Below, piece after piece: positions 1-8,489 of a stretch of DNA of 64,000 nucleotides. Below the pieces are notes generated by a model. The model was not told where the DNA came from, searched no databases, and saw nothing but the letters and a program-made list of their open reading frames with translations. Every line of letters starts with the position of its first letter. Position 1 is the stretch's first letter. The DNA is taken from NCBI RefSeq assembly GCF_016907925.1, contig NZ_JAFBCZ010000005.1:62001-126000 (forward strand). Direction: 5' to 3'. Both the position numbers and the translations under genes were made by a program. The stretch comes from Herpetosiphon giganteus. GTDB lineage: Bacteria; Chloroflexota; Chloroflexia; Chloroflexales; Herpetosiphonaceae.

Positions 1-227
1 AAGGCCGAGGTAATGGCATTTTTGGTCAGTGGCGCTTGGAGCGAAGGGTCACGATGCAGATTATAATGTTGTTGCGCTTGGGTGGCTTCTTCGGGCAGAT
101 ATTGCAATAACTCCATTCCCGCAAGGTTGAGTAATTCGGCGCGCCCGCTGCGGTGATAAATCAGCGAGGCAATCGGAGCGTGAATCCAGCCATGGCTCAT
201 TTGTTGAATAAGTGTTTCTGGCAACAT
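1..227 (-). CDS. Partial CDS, N-terminus of an unrecognised protein (PAS-like)
   Basis: An open frame runs from an ATG at 227 off the left edge of the window, giving 75 residues. The start is preceded by GAGGG six bases upstream, a usable ribosome-binding site. The protein begins MLPETLIQQMSHGW and continues with a stretch (IASLIYHRSGRAELLN) that resembles the first strands of a PAS sensor domain; the family assignment is a guess. It is transcribed divergently from the methyltransferase at 278, with about 50 bases between the starts. Nothing more can be said because the catalytic or output part lies outside the window. Confidence 0.5.
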   Translation of the reverse strand, partial: MLPETLIQQMSHGWIHAPIASLIYHRSGRAELLNLAGMELLQYLPEEATQAQQHYNLHRDPSLQAPLTKNAITSA

Positions 228-277
228 ATGCGACCCTCAATCACTGGCATTGTTTGTAAATTATAAGCGAGGTGGCA

Positions 278-1036
278 ATGGATGAACAGCGGATGTGGTG
301 GGAAGAATTGTTTCAAATTCACGAGTTTGCAACTTATGCTGACGTTGCCGCCAGCTTGACCAATAATGAAGTTGATTTTTTGGAAACGGTGTTGAATTTA
401 ACTCCCGAGATGCGGATTTTGGATTTGGCCTGTGGCAATGGTCGGCATCTGTTGGGTTTGGCGCGGCGTGGCTATCACATTGATGGCGTTGAATTAGCTA
501 CGCCATTAGTTGATCAGCTTAGCGCCCAAATTACTGCTGAACAATTGCCCGCGCGGGTGATTGCTGGCGATATGCGTCAACTTGACGATTTGGGCATGTA
601 TGATGTGATCTTGATTATGAATAGCTCATTGGGCTTTTTCAGCGATTTTGAACATCAACAATTGCTCAATGATCTGGCTGATCATCTTGTGCCCCAAGGT
701 CGATTGGTGCTGCAATGCATCAATCCCTATCAAATTAGCAGCTATATGCAACACTATCGGCGCGGCTGGCATCAGGTGGGGCCAGGCTATGTGTTGCGCG
801 AATCGCACTTTAACCCTATTACTGGCACGATTGAAACCGCCTATCGTTATATTGAGCCAAACGGCGGCGAGGCTGTGCATCCAGGCGAACGGATTCGTTT
901 ATATACCTTTCCTGAGTGGCAGCACTATTTACAACGGGCTGGTTTGCGGGTGCAAGCAGTGTTTGGCGATGCGGTGCTGCCAATCGTCGCCTTCGATGAA
1001 GCGAGCCAGTGGCAAATTTTGATGGCGATGAAGTAG
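278..1036 (+). CDS. Class I SAM-dependent methyltransferase
   Basis: A 252-residue soluble protein with a Rossmann-type methyltransferase core. Motif I is visible as ILDLACGNGRHLLGL (around residue 50), followed by the acidic loop GVELA that would bind the SAM ribose and by GDMRQL for the adenine contact. The C-terminal half resembles the small ubiquinone/cypemycin-type methyltransferases, but nothing in it identifies a substrate. The ATG at 278 follows GAGGT closely; a GTG at 272 is an alternative start. It stands alone: the gene on the left is divergent and the downstream gap carries repeats. The fold is sure; the substrate is unknown. Confidence 0.85.
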   Translation: MDEQRMWWEELFQIHEFATYADVAASLTNNEVDFLETVLNLTPEMRILDLACGNGRHLLGLARRGYHIDGVELATPLVDQLSAQITAEQLPARVIAGDMRQLDDLGMYDVILIMNSSLGFFSDFEHQQLLNDLADHLVPQGRLVLQCINPYQISSYMQHYRRGWHQVGPGYVLRESHFNPITGTIETAYRYIEPNGGEAVHPGERIRLYTFPEWQHYLQRAGLRVQAVFGDAVLPIVAFDEASQWQILMAMK

Positions 1037-1265
1037 GGGCGAGGGATTAGGGGTCAGGGGTCAGATTATAAGGCCATATTTTTAACCACGAAGGGCACGA
1101 AGATGGAGTTTTGACCATAGTTGTTATGTTTAGCAATTCTGACCCCTAGCCCCTGAACTCTGACATCAACAACCCTATAGAACCATTAAATTTAAATTGA
1201 CCTTCGTGATCTTCGCGGTTAATTCTTCCTGACCCCTAGCCCCTGAATCCTGAACCCTGACCGCA
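1031..1265. repeat. Intergenic dispersed-repeat cluster (CACGAAG and GGGGTCAGG families)
   Basis: The gap between the methyltransferase and the isoaspartyl peptidase is built from two short repeat families. One is the CCACGAAGGGCACGAAG type, seen at 1084-1103 and inverted at 1201-1222 (CCTTCGTGATCTTCGCGG). The other is a GGGGTCAGGGGTCAG type at about 1045-1065, inverted at 1140-1158 and 1230-1262. The inverted arrangement lets much of the region fold back on itself. The same motifs recur at 9.4-9.9, 16.0-16.15 and 50.05-50.29 kb. No reading frame is convincing here. Confidence 0.75.
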
Positions 1266-1323
1266 AAAATTCGATTAAAATACCAACATTGAAGCATTCA
1301 TTCTTCGCAGCAAAGGAGCAGCG

Positions 1324-2238
1324 ATGATTGCCCTGATTGTCCATGGTGGGGCTTGGAACATGCCCGATGATCAAATTGATGCCCACAAACAGGGCTGTTT
1401 GGCGGCGCTTGATGCTGGTTGGGCTGTCTTGGCGCAAGGCGGCACTGCGCTTGATGCAGTTGAAGCTGCGATTCGGGTGCTCGAAGATGACCCAACATTT
1501 GATGCTGGGGTGGGTTCGTTTCTGAATGCGATTGGCGAAGTTGAATTGGATGCAGGGATTATGGATGGCGCGAGTATGCGGGCTGGCTCGGTTGCCGCAG
1601 TCCAACGCGTACGCCATCCGATTAGCGTTGCCCGCCAAGTGCTCGAAAGCGATTATGTGTTGATTGTTGGCAATGGTGCTGAGCAATTTGCGATTGAGCA
1701 TGGTGCTGAGTTGTGCGATCCTGCTGAGTTGGTGGTGGAGCGCGAACGCCAACGCTGGCAGGAACAACAATCAAACCCCAACTACAAAGGCCGCGATGCC
1801 TTTCATTCTGCGCACGATACGGTTGGCGCGGTGGCGCTTGATAGCTTTGGCACGATTGCGGCTGCAACGTCAACCGGCGGAATTCCCAACAAATTGCCCG
1901 GGCGGGTCGGCGATTCGCCGTTGGTTGGTAGTGGCTTGTATGCAGATAATGAAACTGGCGGTTGCTCGACCACAGGCTGGGGCGAATCGATTATGAAAGT
2001 TTGTTTGGCCAAAAGTGTCGCTGATCAATTGCGCACTGCTTCGCCCCACGAAGCGGCCAAAGCCAATATTGCTTTTTTGGAGCGGCGGGTGCAAGGCTTA
2101 GCAGGCTGTATTGTGTTGAATGCCCAAGGCGAATTTGGTTGGGCGCATAATACGCCACGCATGGCCTTTGCCTATCGGCGCGGCGACGAGCCAGCGGTTG
2201 CTGCGGTGCATGCTGACGAACCGTTTTTGCACGATTAA
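1324..2238 (+). CDS. Isoaspartyl peptidase / plant-type L-asparaginase (Ntn hydrolase)
   Basis: A 304-residue cytoplasmic N-terminal-nucleophile amidohydrolase of the EcAIII/IaaA family, which removes isoaspartyl residues from dipeptides and can hydrolyse asparagine. The N-terminus has the family's VHGGAW motif. The autocleavage site is HD-TVGAVALD, so Thr166 would become the nucleophile of the beta subunit. The later GGxSTTGWGE segment is the substrate-binding glycine-rich region. The precursor length fits the family. AAAGGAGC lies just upstream of the ATG. The gene is monocistronic and ends in a shared hairpin at 2245-2282. A glycosylasparaginase-like activity is less likely because there is no signal peptide. 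Confidence 0.93.
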   Translation: MIALIVHGGAWNMPDDQIDAHKQGCLAALDAGWAVLAQGGTALDAVEAAIRVLEDDPTFDAGVGSFLNAIGEVELDAGIMDGASMRAGSVAAVQRVRHPISVARQVLESDYVLIVGNGAEQFAIEHGAELCDPAELVVERERQRWQEQQSNPNYKGRDAFHSAHDTVGAVALDSFGTIAAATSTGGIPNKLPGRVGDSPLVGSGLYADNETGGCSTTGWGESIMKVCLAKSVADQLRTASPHEAAKANIAFLERRVQGLAGCIVLNAQGEFGWAHNTPRMAFAYRRGDEPAVAAVHADEPFLHD

Positions 2239-2244
2239 TGAGCA

Positions 2245-2282
2245 ATTGGCTGGTTGTTAATCGCAACAGACAACCAGCCAAT
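2245..2282. terminator. Bidirectional terminator between convergent genes
   Basis: A 13-bp perfect inverted repeat (ATTGGCTGGTTGT, with its complement at 2270-2282) lies between the stop of the isoaspartyl peptidase at 2238 and the convergent stop of the YciI gene at 2288. It lacks a long T-run on either side, so the terminator role is inferred from position and stem strength. Confidence 0.7.
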
Positions 2283-2287
2283 CAGCA

Positions 2288-2593
2288 TTATTCAACGCTG
2301 CCCGTCACCCATTCTTCGAGCCATGGCTGATATTTGACTGGATTGAACTCGACAAAACGATACTCAGCAAAGTTGGCAATCTGATAGGGATCGTTGGCGA
2401 AGAAAGCCTGAATTGCCTCAAGCGAGGACGCACGGGCGATGACAATGCCGCCGATGCGCGGATTTTGTGGGCCTGAGCTAAGCAACAAGCATTGGTCATA
2501 GCCTGCTTGCAAGAATGCTCGATGCTCAGCTAATTTGGTTTCGATTTGCGCTAGCGGCACGGTATAGGTAATCTCCAACATAAAATGGGCCAT
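2288..2593 (-). CDS. YciI family protein
   Basis: A 101-residue protein of the YciI family (ferredoxin-like dimeric alpha-beta fold, related to muconolactone isomerase and PhnB-like proteins). It shows the usual layout: a first strand (MLEITYTVPL), the conserved EHR at the first helix, LLLSSGPQNPRIGGIVI with the central glycines, and FFANDPY before the last strand. The biochemical role of most YciI proteins is not established. The ATG at 2593 follows GGAGCAAG; a longer frame reaching 2698 would run into the GNAT gene and is rejected. It is probably co-transcribed with that gene, whose stop is 73 bases upstream. Confidence 0.85.
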   Translation of the reverse strand: MAHFMLEITYTVPLAQIETKLAEHRAFLQAGYDQCLLLSSGPQNPRIGGIVIARASSLEAIQAFFANDPYQIANFAEYRFVEFNPVKYQPWLEEWVTGSVE

Positions 2594-2666
2594 GATCTTG
2601 CTCCTAAAAAGCCGACAACCACCACAGTATACTACTCTGGTGGTTGGCTTGGTTTTGGCTTGAAAA

Positions 2667-3671
2667 TTAGGCTTCGACGGTTTCGGTACCGAGTTCAACC
2701 CCTGGCCGCAATACTTTTTGGTAGCGGTCGAATTGGCGCACCGACTTCATGCCAACGTCGGAATATACCTTGGTTGCACCAGTCAGGCTTGAAGCATCGA
2801 CCCCTAAGCCAACCCGCTCTTGGCCACGCTTGGCAAATTCGTTGAAGGCATGGTAGAGCATTGCTTTGGCTAAGCCTTTGCGCCGCCATGGCCGACACAC
2901 GCCCAGCGTACCAACCCAGCCCATTGTTGGATCTTCGGTGATATGCTTCCAACACATAGCAACTGCGGCAATTTGGTCACCATCGCAGACGATGAAGAAC
3001 AGCGAAGGATCATAATTTGGCTCGCGGCTGATCATTTCTTCCCAATGTTTCAGCTCTTTTTCAAAGGGCGATTCGAGATAACCCCAATGATCGCGGAACG
3101 AATCGCGTACCGCCGTAATGACCGCTGGCAATTCAGTTGCTGGATCATAAGGCCGAATGATCAAACCTTCGGGCAATTGGACTGGTTGCGGCGTATAATC
3201 AGCCAATTCAATGACCATGCGCAAAAAGTGGCGCACAAGGCTATAGCCATGGGCTTGCAGACTGTTGGCCAATTCGTGATTGGTGCTGAGCACGCCATGA
3301 TAGACGCTGACCGCAGCATCGCTTGGGGCTTTGGCAATATCTTGGCTAGTGCGTTGCTCCAACCAATCCAAAAGTTGGCTTTGAACTCCACTTGCAGCAT
3401 AATCGCTATGTACGCGCGTCCAACCATAGCCATGAACAAATGGATCGTGATTGAAGACCCCTGCGACCCCAATCAGGTTGTCGCCATCCCACATGGTTAA
3501 GCTATCGGTTTCAATGTTAAATTCGGGATCTTCCCACTCGCTGGCTAACTCGGCTTCAGTAATTTCAATGACATTCGCTTCTTCCATCGAACAACGGTTG
3601 ATTAGCGCAACTGCTGCTGGAATATCAGCTAAACTTGCAGGGCGCAGGGTATATTGGGCTACTGCTTGCAT
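2667..3671 (-). CDS. Tandem GNAT-family N-acetyltransferase
   Basis: A 334-residue protein with two GNAT modules, the arrangement seen in MshD-like and other double acetyltransferases. The first module starts at about residue 7 (LRPASLADIPAAVALINRC); the second at about residue 168 (IIRPYDPATELPAVITAV). Only the second has a clear acetyl-CoA pyrophosphate loop, VCRPWRRKGLAKAML, at about residue 258. The first module is probably structural. The acceptor substrate is unknown; mycothiol synthesis is unlikely because this phylum is not known to use it. The start has no other good candidate nearby. Confidence 0.85.
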   Translation of the reverse strand: MQAVAQYTLRPASLADIPAAVALINRCSMEEANVIEITEAELASEWEDPEFNIETDSLTMWDGDNLIGVAGVFNHDPFVHGYGWTRVHSDYAASGVQSQLLDWLEQRTSQDIAKAPSDAAVSVYHGVLSTNHELANSLQAHGYSLVRHFLRMVIELADYTPQPVQLPEGLIIRPYDPATELPAVITAVRDSFRDHWGYLESPFEKELKHWEEMISREPNYDPSLFFIVCDGDQIAAVAMCWKHITEDPTMGWVGTLGVCRPWRRKGLAKAMLYHAFNEFAKRGQERVGLGVDASSLTGATKVYSDVGMKSVRQFDRYQKVLRPGVELGTETVEA

Positions 3672-3786
3672 ATGCTCCTCAAAAAATCGTGTAAATAAGT
3701 GCTGTGAGCAGTATCAGCGCATAGCCCAATCTGTTGTAGCGGCATGAGGCTGATTATTAAGTCATCCTTTGGCCTGATTACAAGCT

Positions 3787-5244
3787 TTAGCGTTGGGTAA
3801 TGGGTAAAAACGTTCCATAACTATTAAATGCAGTTGCTGGTACGTTGAGCGTTGGATCATTCTTGGCAACCGAGATCCAAACGCCCGCTGCCACGTCGTT
3901 GCCAACGCTCATTTGGAGTACGCTTGGGGTGCAGCCCAATGGGTTGAGAAACTGTTCGGCGATATGCAATTGATTGGCTAAATCACTGCGATAGCTAATA
4001 ATTTGAGTTGTACAGCCGCTGCTACTAAAGCTATCGGCCTGCCATGCAACCAAATCGACAAGCTGGAAGCGGCTACTTGCAAGATTGTTTTCATGCTGAT
4101 CAGGCGTATTGGTGAGATTAATCCCATCACTGGCTTGGACATCGTATTGCCAAACATCATAGACAAATGGATCGCTGAAGCTATTGTTGCTACCAGCAAA
4201 ATAGACAGTTGGCCGACCTGTGCCATCGCTGACGGTGCTAATTTCACTGATGCTCCATGGCTCGCGAATCGACGGCAAGACTAAATCGCTGGTCGTGTTA
4301 GCAGTTGCGTTGTGCATGCGCAGGCTATCGGTCGCAATTCCACGCGGTGGAGCGCCATTTGGATGCTTGATATAGGTTACATACACGTTATCGCTCAAAC
4401 TGAGATCGTAGACAAAAGGAATAATGTTTGATGCGCTGGTGTAACTATCAACGGTGCGCGCAGTCATGCCAATTAGCGTTCCATGGGCATAGCGAATTTC
4501 GTCGAGGGTTGGGTCGCCGCCAAAGTTGCGTTGATTGACGAGGAGCGAACGCTTGCCATAGACTACATGAATTTCATTGGCGCTATTGAGGATGATTCGT
4601 GGTTGAGTCAGAATAATATTGGTGGCGACGCTTTCGATCACAACTGGTTGGCTCAAACTGGGCACGATTTGGCGATAAACCAGCGCTTGCTTGGTTATTT
4701 GTTGTTCTTGAATGAGCATTGTGTAGAGCACGCCAACGCGTGAGCCATCGCTATTGCGCACGGCGATTGGGTTAATCAAGCTATTGTTGATGCTTTCGCC
4801 TTGCAAACTGACCGGTTGGCTGACGGTTGCGCCGTCGGGGCTAATGCTGACGACATAGGGGCGATAACTTGGCTCGCCTTGGGTCAAGCTCGTTTGGTTA
4901 CTGAGGTAGGCCAAGTGGATTGTGCCGCTAATATCGCCGGTTAAACTGGTGTAGCCAAGGGTTGCCGTCGAATTATCGGCGCTGATGGTGTGGCGTAACA
5001 GTTCATTGGGGCCGCGCATTCGGCTATAAATTAGGTCGCAGCCATTGCCTGCTTGGCATTCGGCCCAAGCGTAATGGCGCAGATCGTTGCTATCAACATA
5101 GATTGCTGGGTAGTAAGCACCTGAGTCGGCATTTGGATTAATCGCGAGTTTGGTGGCTGGGGCGATATACTGCCCACAACCCCACAGCGCTAGCAGCAAG
5201 CCAGCCAAGATTGCACTTCGGCGAGTCCAGGTTTGTCGAGCCAT
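3787..5244 (-). CDS. Putative lipoprotein, secreted, unknown function, C-terminal FLPITQR
   Basis: A 485-residue protein with a short basic N-terminus, a hydrophobic segment and a lipobox (LALWGC, Cys23), so it should be an exported lipoprotein. The rest is rich in beta-strand-like segments with repeated motifs of the kind AIYVDSNDLRHYAW and GTIHLAYL; these suggest a beta-propeller of the sialidase/BNR type, but no catalytic motif is evident. The protein ends in FLPITQR, like two other secreted proteins in this window. It lies downstream of the secretion ATPase gene but is separated from it by a hairpin, so co-transcription is doubtful. Confidence 0.65.
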   Translation of the reverse strand: MARQTWTRRSAILAGLLLALWGCGQYIAPATKLAINPNADSGAYYPAIYVDSNDLRHYAWAECQAGNGCDLIYSRMRGPNELLRHTISADNSTATLGYTSLTGDISGTIHLAYLSNQTSLTQGEPSYRPYVVSISPDGATVSQPVSLQGESINNSLINPIAVRNSDGSRVGVLYTMLIQEQQITKQALVYRQIVPSLSQPVVIESVATNIILTQPRIILNSANEIHVVYGKRSLLVNQRNFGGDPTLDEIRYAHGTLIGMTARTVDSYTSASNIIPFVYDLSLSDNVYVTYIKHPNGAPPRGIATDSLRMHNATANTTSDLVLPSIREPWSISEISTVSDGTGRPTVYFAGSNNSFSDPFVYDVWQYDVQASDGINLTNTPDQHENNLASSRFQLVDLVAWQADSFSSSGCTTQIISYRSDLANQLHIAEQFLNPLGCTPSVLQMSVGNDVAAGVWISVAKNDPTLNVPATAFNSYGTFLPITQR

Positions 5245-5305
5245 TACGCTCCCCTTTGCTATGAATGATTATTACTAGCGATCATAGCACAACCTGCCAA
5301 CGCCA

Positions 5306-5341
5306 AACAACCCGTAGGAATGATGAATCCTACGGGTTGTT
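5306..5341 (-). terminator. Hairpin downstream of the CpaF/TadA ATPase gene
   Basis: A 14-bp perfect stem (AACAACCCGTAGGA and its complement) with an 8-base loop follows the stop codon at 5363 and precedes the lipoprotein gene. The stem ends in TTGTTT on the minus strand, giving a weak terminator tail. Confidence 0.7.
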
Positions 5342-5362
5342 GCTTGATGAGAGACTAGAAGC

Positions 5363-6907
5363 TTAGCGCCGCATGCCTGGGAAGGTTGCGCCGAAGATTG
5401 ATGGAGGCAATTTGAAGCCTTTGGCTTCGAGGACTGGCGTAAAGCGGGGTCGTGTACCGGTTGGCCGCAAAACACCCAACACTTTGCCATCGGGGGCAGT
5501 GCCTTGATCTTCGAAGATGAAGATGTCTTGCAACACCACCTGACCGCTTTCCATGCCTTGGACTTCGGTGACCGCTACAACTTTCCGCGAGCCGTCGCGC
5601 AAACGCGCTTGCTGCACAATCACATGCACTGCCGAGGCAATTTGCTCGCGAATAACCGCGACTGGCAAATCCAAACCCGACATCAAGGCCAAGGTTTCCA
5701 AACGGCGAATTGCGTCGCGCGGCGTGTTGGCGTGGACAGTCGACATTGAGCCGTCGTGGCCGGTGTTCATTGCTTGGAGCAAGTCGAGCGCCGCGCCGTC
5801 GCGAATTTCCCCGACCACAATTCGGTCAGGGCGCATCCGCAGCGAGTTCTTCACAAGGTCGCGGATGGTGACCAAGCCAGAGCCATCAATATCGGCAGGC
5901 TTGGATTCAAGCCGGATAACGTGGTCTTTGCCAAGTTGAAGTTCTGCTGAGTCTTCAATCGTACAAATGCGGTAGTGATCGGGGATGAAGTTGGAAAGCA
6001 CGTTGAGCAAAGTGGTTTTACCCGAACCAGTACCGCCAGAGACGATCAGGTTCATGGCGCTGACCACACAGGCATTCAGGAAGTCGGCCATTTCCTTGGT
6101 CATTGAGCCATAGTTGATCAAGTCGCTGACTTGGAGCTTTTTCTTGGAGAATTTACGAATACTCAGCGATGAGCCATCAATTGCACATGGCGGAATGATT
6201 GCATTTACCCGCGAGCCATCGGGCAAACGGGCATCGACCATTGGCCACTTGCGGTCAACCCGTCGTCCAAGTGGCCGAATAATCCGGTCGATCACTTTGA
6301 GCACATGATCTTCTGAGGCGAAAATAACTGGTGAAAGGGTCAATTTACCACGTTGTTCAACATAGACCACGGTGGCGCTGTTGACCATAATTTCAGTAAT
6401 GCTATCATCGCGAATCAGTTGCTCAAGCGGGCCGAAGCCAAATAATTCATCAAGCACCATTTGATAGAGCAATTTCATGCCATCTTGATCGAGGTTTGTG
6501 CTCGATTGGCGGACAAAGGTGGTAAAGCGCTCTTGAATCAGCCGCTCGGAATCTTCGTTGCGTTGCAGCTGGGTTTGCGAGCCAGCCGAAGCCTGAATTT
6601 TATCGACAATCCAGAGTGAAAGCTCAAGTAATTTGCGATGAGCATCGCGATCGGCGAGCACCAAAAAGCCACTAGTATTGATCGTGCCAGCGCTGAGGCC
6701 AGAGCTTGAGCCGGCCAAGGCACTCAGATTGCCGCTTGGCATTGGAGCCGAGCTTGGGGCTGGTGGCGGTGGAGGGCTAAGCGGAGTCAACGACGATGAC
6801 CGATATTCAGGCATTGATTGCTCGCCAGCCATGGGTTGAACTGGCGCTGGTGGTGCTGCTGGCTCTGGGCTTGTTGGCGTGCTTCCAAGACGTTTGAGAA
6901 GTGACAT
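5363..6907 (-). CDS. CpaF/TadA-type secretion ATPase
   Basis: A 514-residue hexameric ATPase of the type II/IV secretion family, which powers Tad/Flp pilus assembly. Residues 1-85 are a Pro/Ala/Ser-rich tail unlike the core. The catalytic part has the N-terminal all-alpha/N2 domain, Walker A GGTGSGKTT at about 291-299, the Asp box around IEDSAELQL, the Walker B-like region VVGEIRDGAALDLL and the His box STVHANT. All are intact. The gene starts 12 bases after the end of the AAA ATPase gene, so the two form one transcription unit. No pilin, prepilin peptidase or TadB/C gene is in the window. Confidence 0.93.
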   Translation of the reverse strand: MSLLKRLGSTPTSPEPAAPPAPVQPMAGEQSMPEYRSSSLTPLSPPPPPAPSSAPMPSGNLSALAGSSSGLSAGTINTSGFLVLADRDAHRKLLELSLWIVDKIQASAGSQTQLQRNEDSERLIQERFTTFVRQSSTNLDQDGMKLLYQMVLDELFGFGPLEQLIRDDSITEIMVNSATVVYVEQRGKLTLSPVIFASEDHVLKVIDRIIRPLGRRVDRKWPMVDARLPDGSRVNAIIPPCAIDGSSLSIRKFSKKKLQVSDLINYGSMTKEMADFLNACVVSAMNLIVSGGTGSGKTTLLNVLSNFIPDHYRICTIEDSAELQLGKDHVIRLESKPADIDGSGLVTIRDLVKNSLRMRPDRIVVGEIRDGAALDLLQAMNTGHDGSMSTVHANTPRDAIRRLETLALMSGLDLPVAVIREQIASAVHVIVQQARLRDGSRKVVAVTEVQGMESGQVVLQDIFIFEDQGTAPDGKVLGVLRPTGTRPRFTPVLEAKGFKLPPSIFGATFPGMRR

Positions 6908-6919
6908 AGCTTGACCTCA

Positions 6920-8281
6920 CTACATTTTGACAAAATAGGCTTCACAAGCCCGATCCAAAAGGTCTTTGTTCATTTGGGGCGGTTGGCCACGATATTTGGC
7001 TTCATCAAGCACTTGATCAAGCAAATCGCGTGGGTGACAACAGCGCAATTCGCGGTTGACTTTGAAATAGTGTTCTTGAATCAAATAGCGCAAGCCATCG
7101 TCGCTATAGGGCACACCCTTGGATTTGCACACGATGCGGAAAATATCGCGATATTCGTTGGGCGTTGGGTTGGCAACCTCGATTTTATGCCGAATCCGCC
7201 GTAAGAAGGCATCATCAACCAAGCCCTTGGGGTCGAGGTTGGTCGAAAAGACGATCAACACATCGAAGGGAATTTCGATTTTTTTGCCAGTTTGCAAGGC
7301 CAAAAAGTCGATTTTCTTTTCGAGTGGCACAATCCAGCGGTTCAACAATTCTTCTGGCCGACAGCGTTGCCGCCCAAAGTCGTCGATCAGGAACAAGCCG
7401 CCATTCGCTTTCATTTGGTAGGGTGCTTCATAGACTTTGGAAATTGGGTCGAAGATCAGTTCCAGTTGTTCCAAAATCAGTTCACCACCGACCATCACTC
7501 GTGGGCGTTTGCAGTGCAACCAACGGCGATCGGGCGCTGGTGGCATGGTCGTCGCGACCGCCCCAAATGGTGCTGGCACATCATCGTGGCGCATTTCGGG
7601 CTTAGTCAAAATCGAGTGATTGAGCGGATCGTAGAGTTTGATCACTTGGCCATCAATTTCGACAGCATAGGGCAGCATCACCGAGCCACCCATAATCCGC
7701 GAAATCCCTTCGGCGATGGTGGTTTTGCCATTGCCTGGCGGGCCATAGAGGAATAGTGAACGCGCCGAGTTGGCAGCAGGGCCAATTTTATCGAGCATTT
7801 CGTCGTTGACGACTAGATCTTTGAAGGCTTCGCGGATGCGTTGCTGATTGATCGTCATGCCGCCAATTGACTGGCGATTGACCATCTCGATGTAGGCGGC
7901 AAGCGGAACTGGCGCTGCCCCAGCATATTGCGAGCGATCGAGCACTTCGTTAACTTTGCGCGAGCCTTGCAAGGTAATGACATATTGATAGGCGCGTTCG
8001 CCAAAGCCTTGCTCGGCCCCGACAATATCGACATACTCGCTCATTTTGAGAAATTGCAATACTTTGTCGATGACGTTGAGATAGGGCAAACAGGTTTGCT
8101 CTGAGATCCGCTGGGCAGTAATAGTGCCGTTGAAATAAATAACTTTTAGCACAAGATCGGCAATAAAACCCATCCCAAGACCGGTTTCTTCAATTGAAGT
8201 TGGTTCATTGGGAAATTGCGGCCCACTATCAACGGATGCCTGAGCAGTCGAAGCAAATTCACGTAAAGGAAACGCAGACAT
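6920..8281 (-). CDS. AAA ATPase with N-terminal winged-helix-like domain
   Basis: A 453-residue protein. Residues about 35-110 look like a winged helix (LVLKVIYFNGTITAQRISEQT, then YVITLQGSRKVNEVLDR). Residues about 165-400 form an AAA core with Walker A GPPGNGKTT (180-188), Walker B GLFLIDDFGR and a sensor-1 region FSTNLDP followed by the arginine-containing DDAFLRRIRHKIE. It resembles AAA proteins that accompany Tad ATPases in Chloroflexota. It is the first gene of the unit with the CpaF/TadA ATPase. A chaperone or remodelling role for the pilus machine is inferred, not shown. Confidence 0.8.
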   Translation of the reverse strand: MSAFPLREFASTAQASVDSGPQFPNEPTSIEETGLGMGFIADLVLKVIYFNGTITAQRISEQTCLPYLNVIDKVLQFLKMSEYVDIVGAEQGFGERAYQYVITLQGSRKVNEVLDRSQYAGAAPVPLAAYIEMVNRQSIGGMTINQQRIREAFKDLVVNDEMLDKIGPAANSARSLFLYGPPGNGKTTIAEGISRIMGGSVMLPYAVEIDGQVIKLYDPLNHSILTKPEMRHDDVPAPFGAVATTMPPAPDRRWLHCKRPRVMVGGELILEQLELIFDPISKVYEAPYQMKANGGLFLIDDFGRQRCRPEELLNRWIVPLEKKIDFLALQTGKKIEIPFDVLIVFSTNLDPKGLVDDAFLRRIRHKIEVANPTPNEYRDIFRIVCKSKGVPYSDDGLRYLIQEHYFKVNRELRCCHPRDLLDQVLDEAKYRGQPPQMNKDLLDRACEAYFVKM

Positions 8282-8436
8282 AATGTGATCTCCTGAGCTT
8301 CAACAAGTTAAGATCGGCGGGGATTGGCAGATCTCCCCTATCTGCGCACACCGAATGAACAATAATCAATATTATACTTGAGGCTGCAAGCACGGGCAAC
8401 CTAGAGTTGTGGTACAATGCACGACGAGGCGTAGCG

Positions 8437-8486
8437 CGGGCTTGAGGTTTTCGAGCCCGAGGGAAGCGGGGAGAAGTTTACCCGCT
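8437..8486. other. Two adjacent GC-rich hairpins between genes
   Basis: Two stem-loops lie just past the stop of the membrane protein gene (8490): CGGGCTTGA with its partner at 8451-8459 (one G-T pair), and AGCGGG/CCCGCT at 8465-8486. There is no T-run. A TACAAT box sits upstream on the plus strand at 8413-8418, so a small RNA is conceivable but unsupported beyond this. Confidence 0.35.
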
Positions 8487-8489
8487 GAT

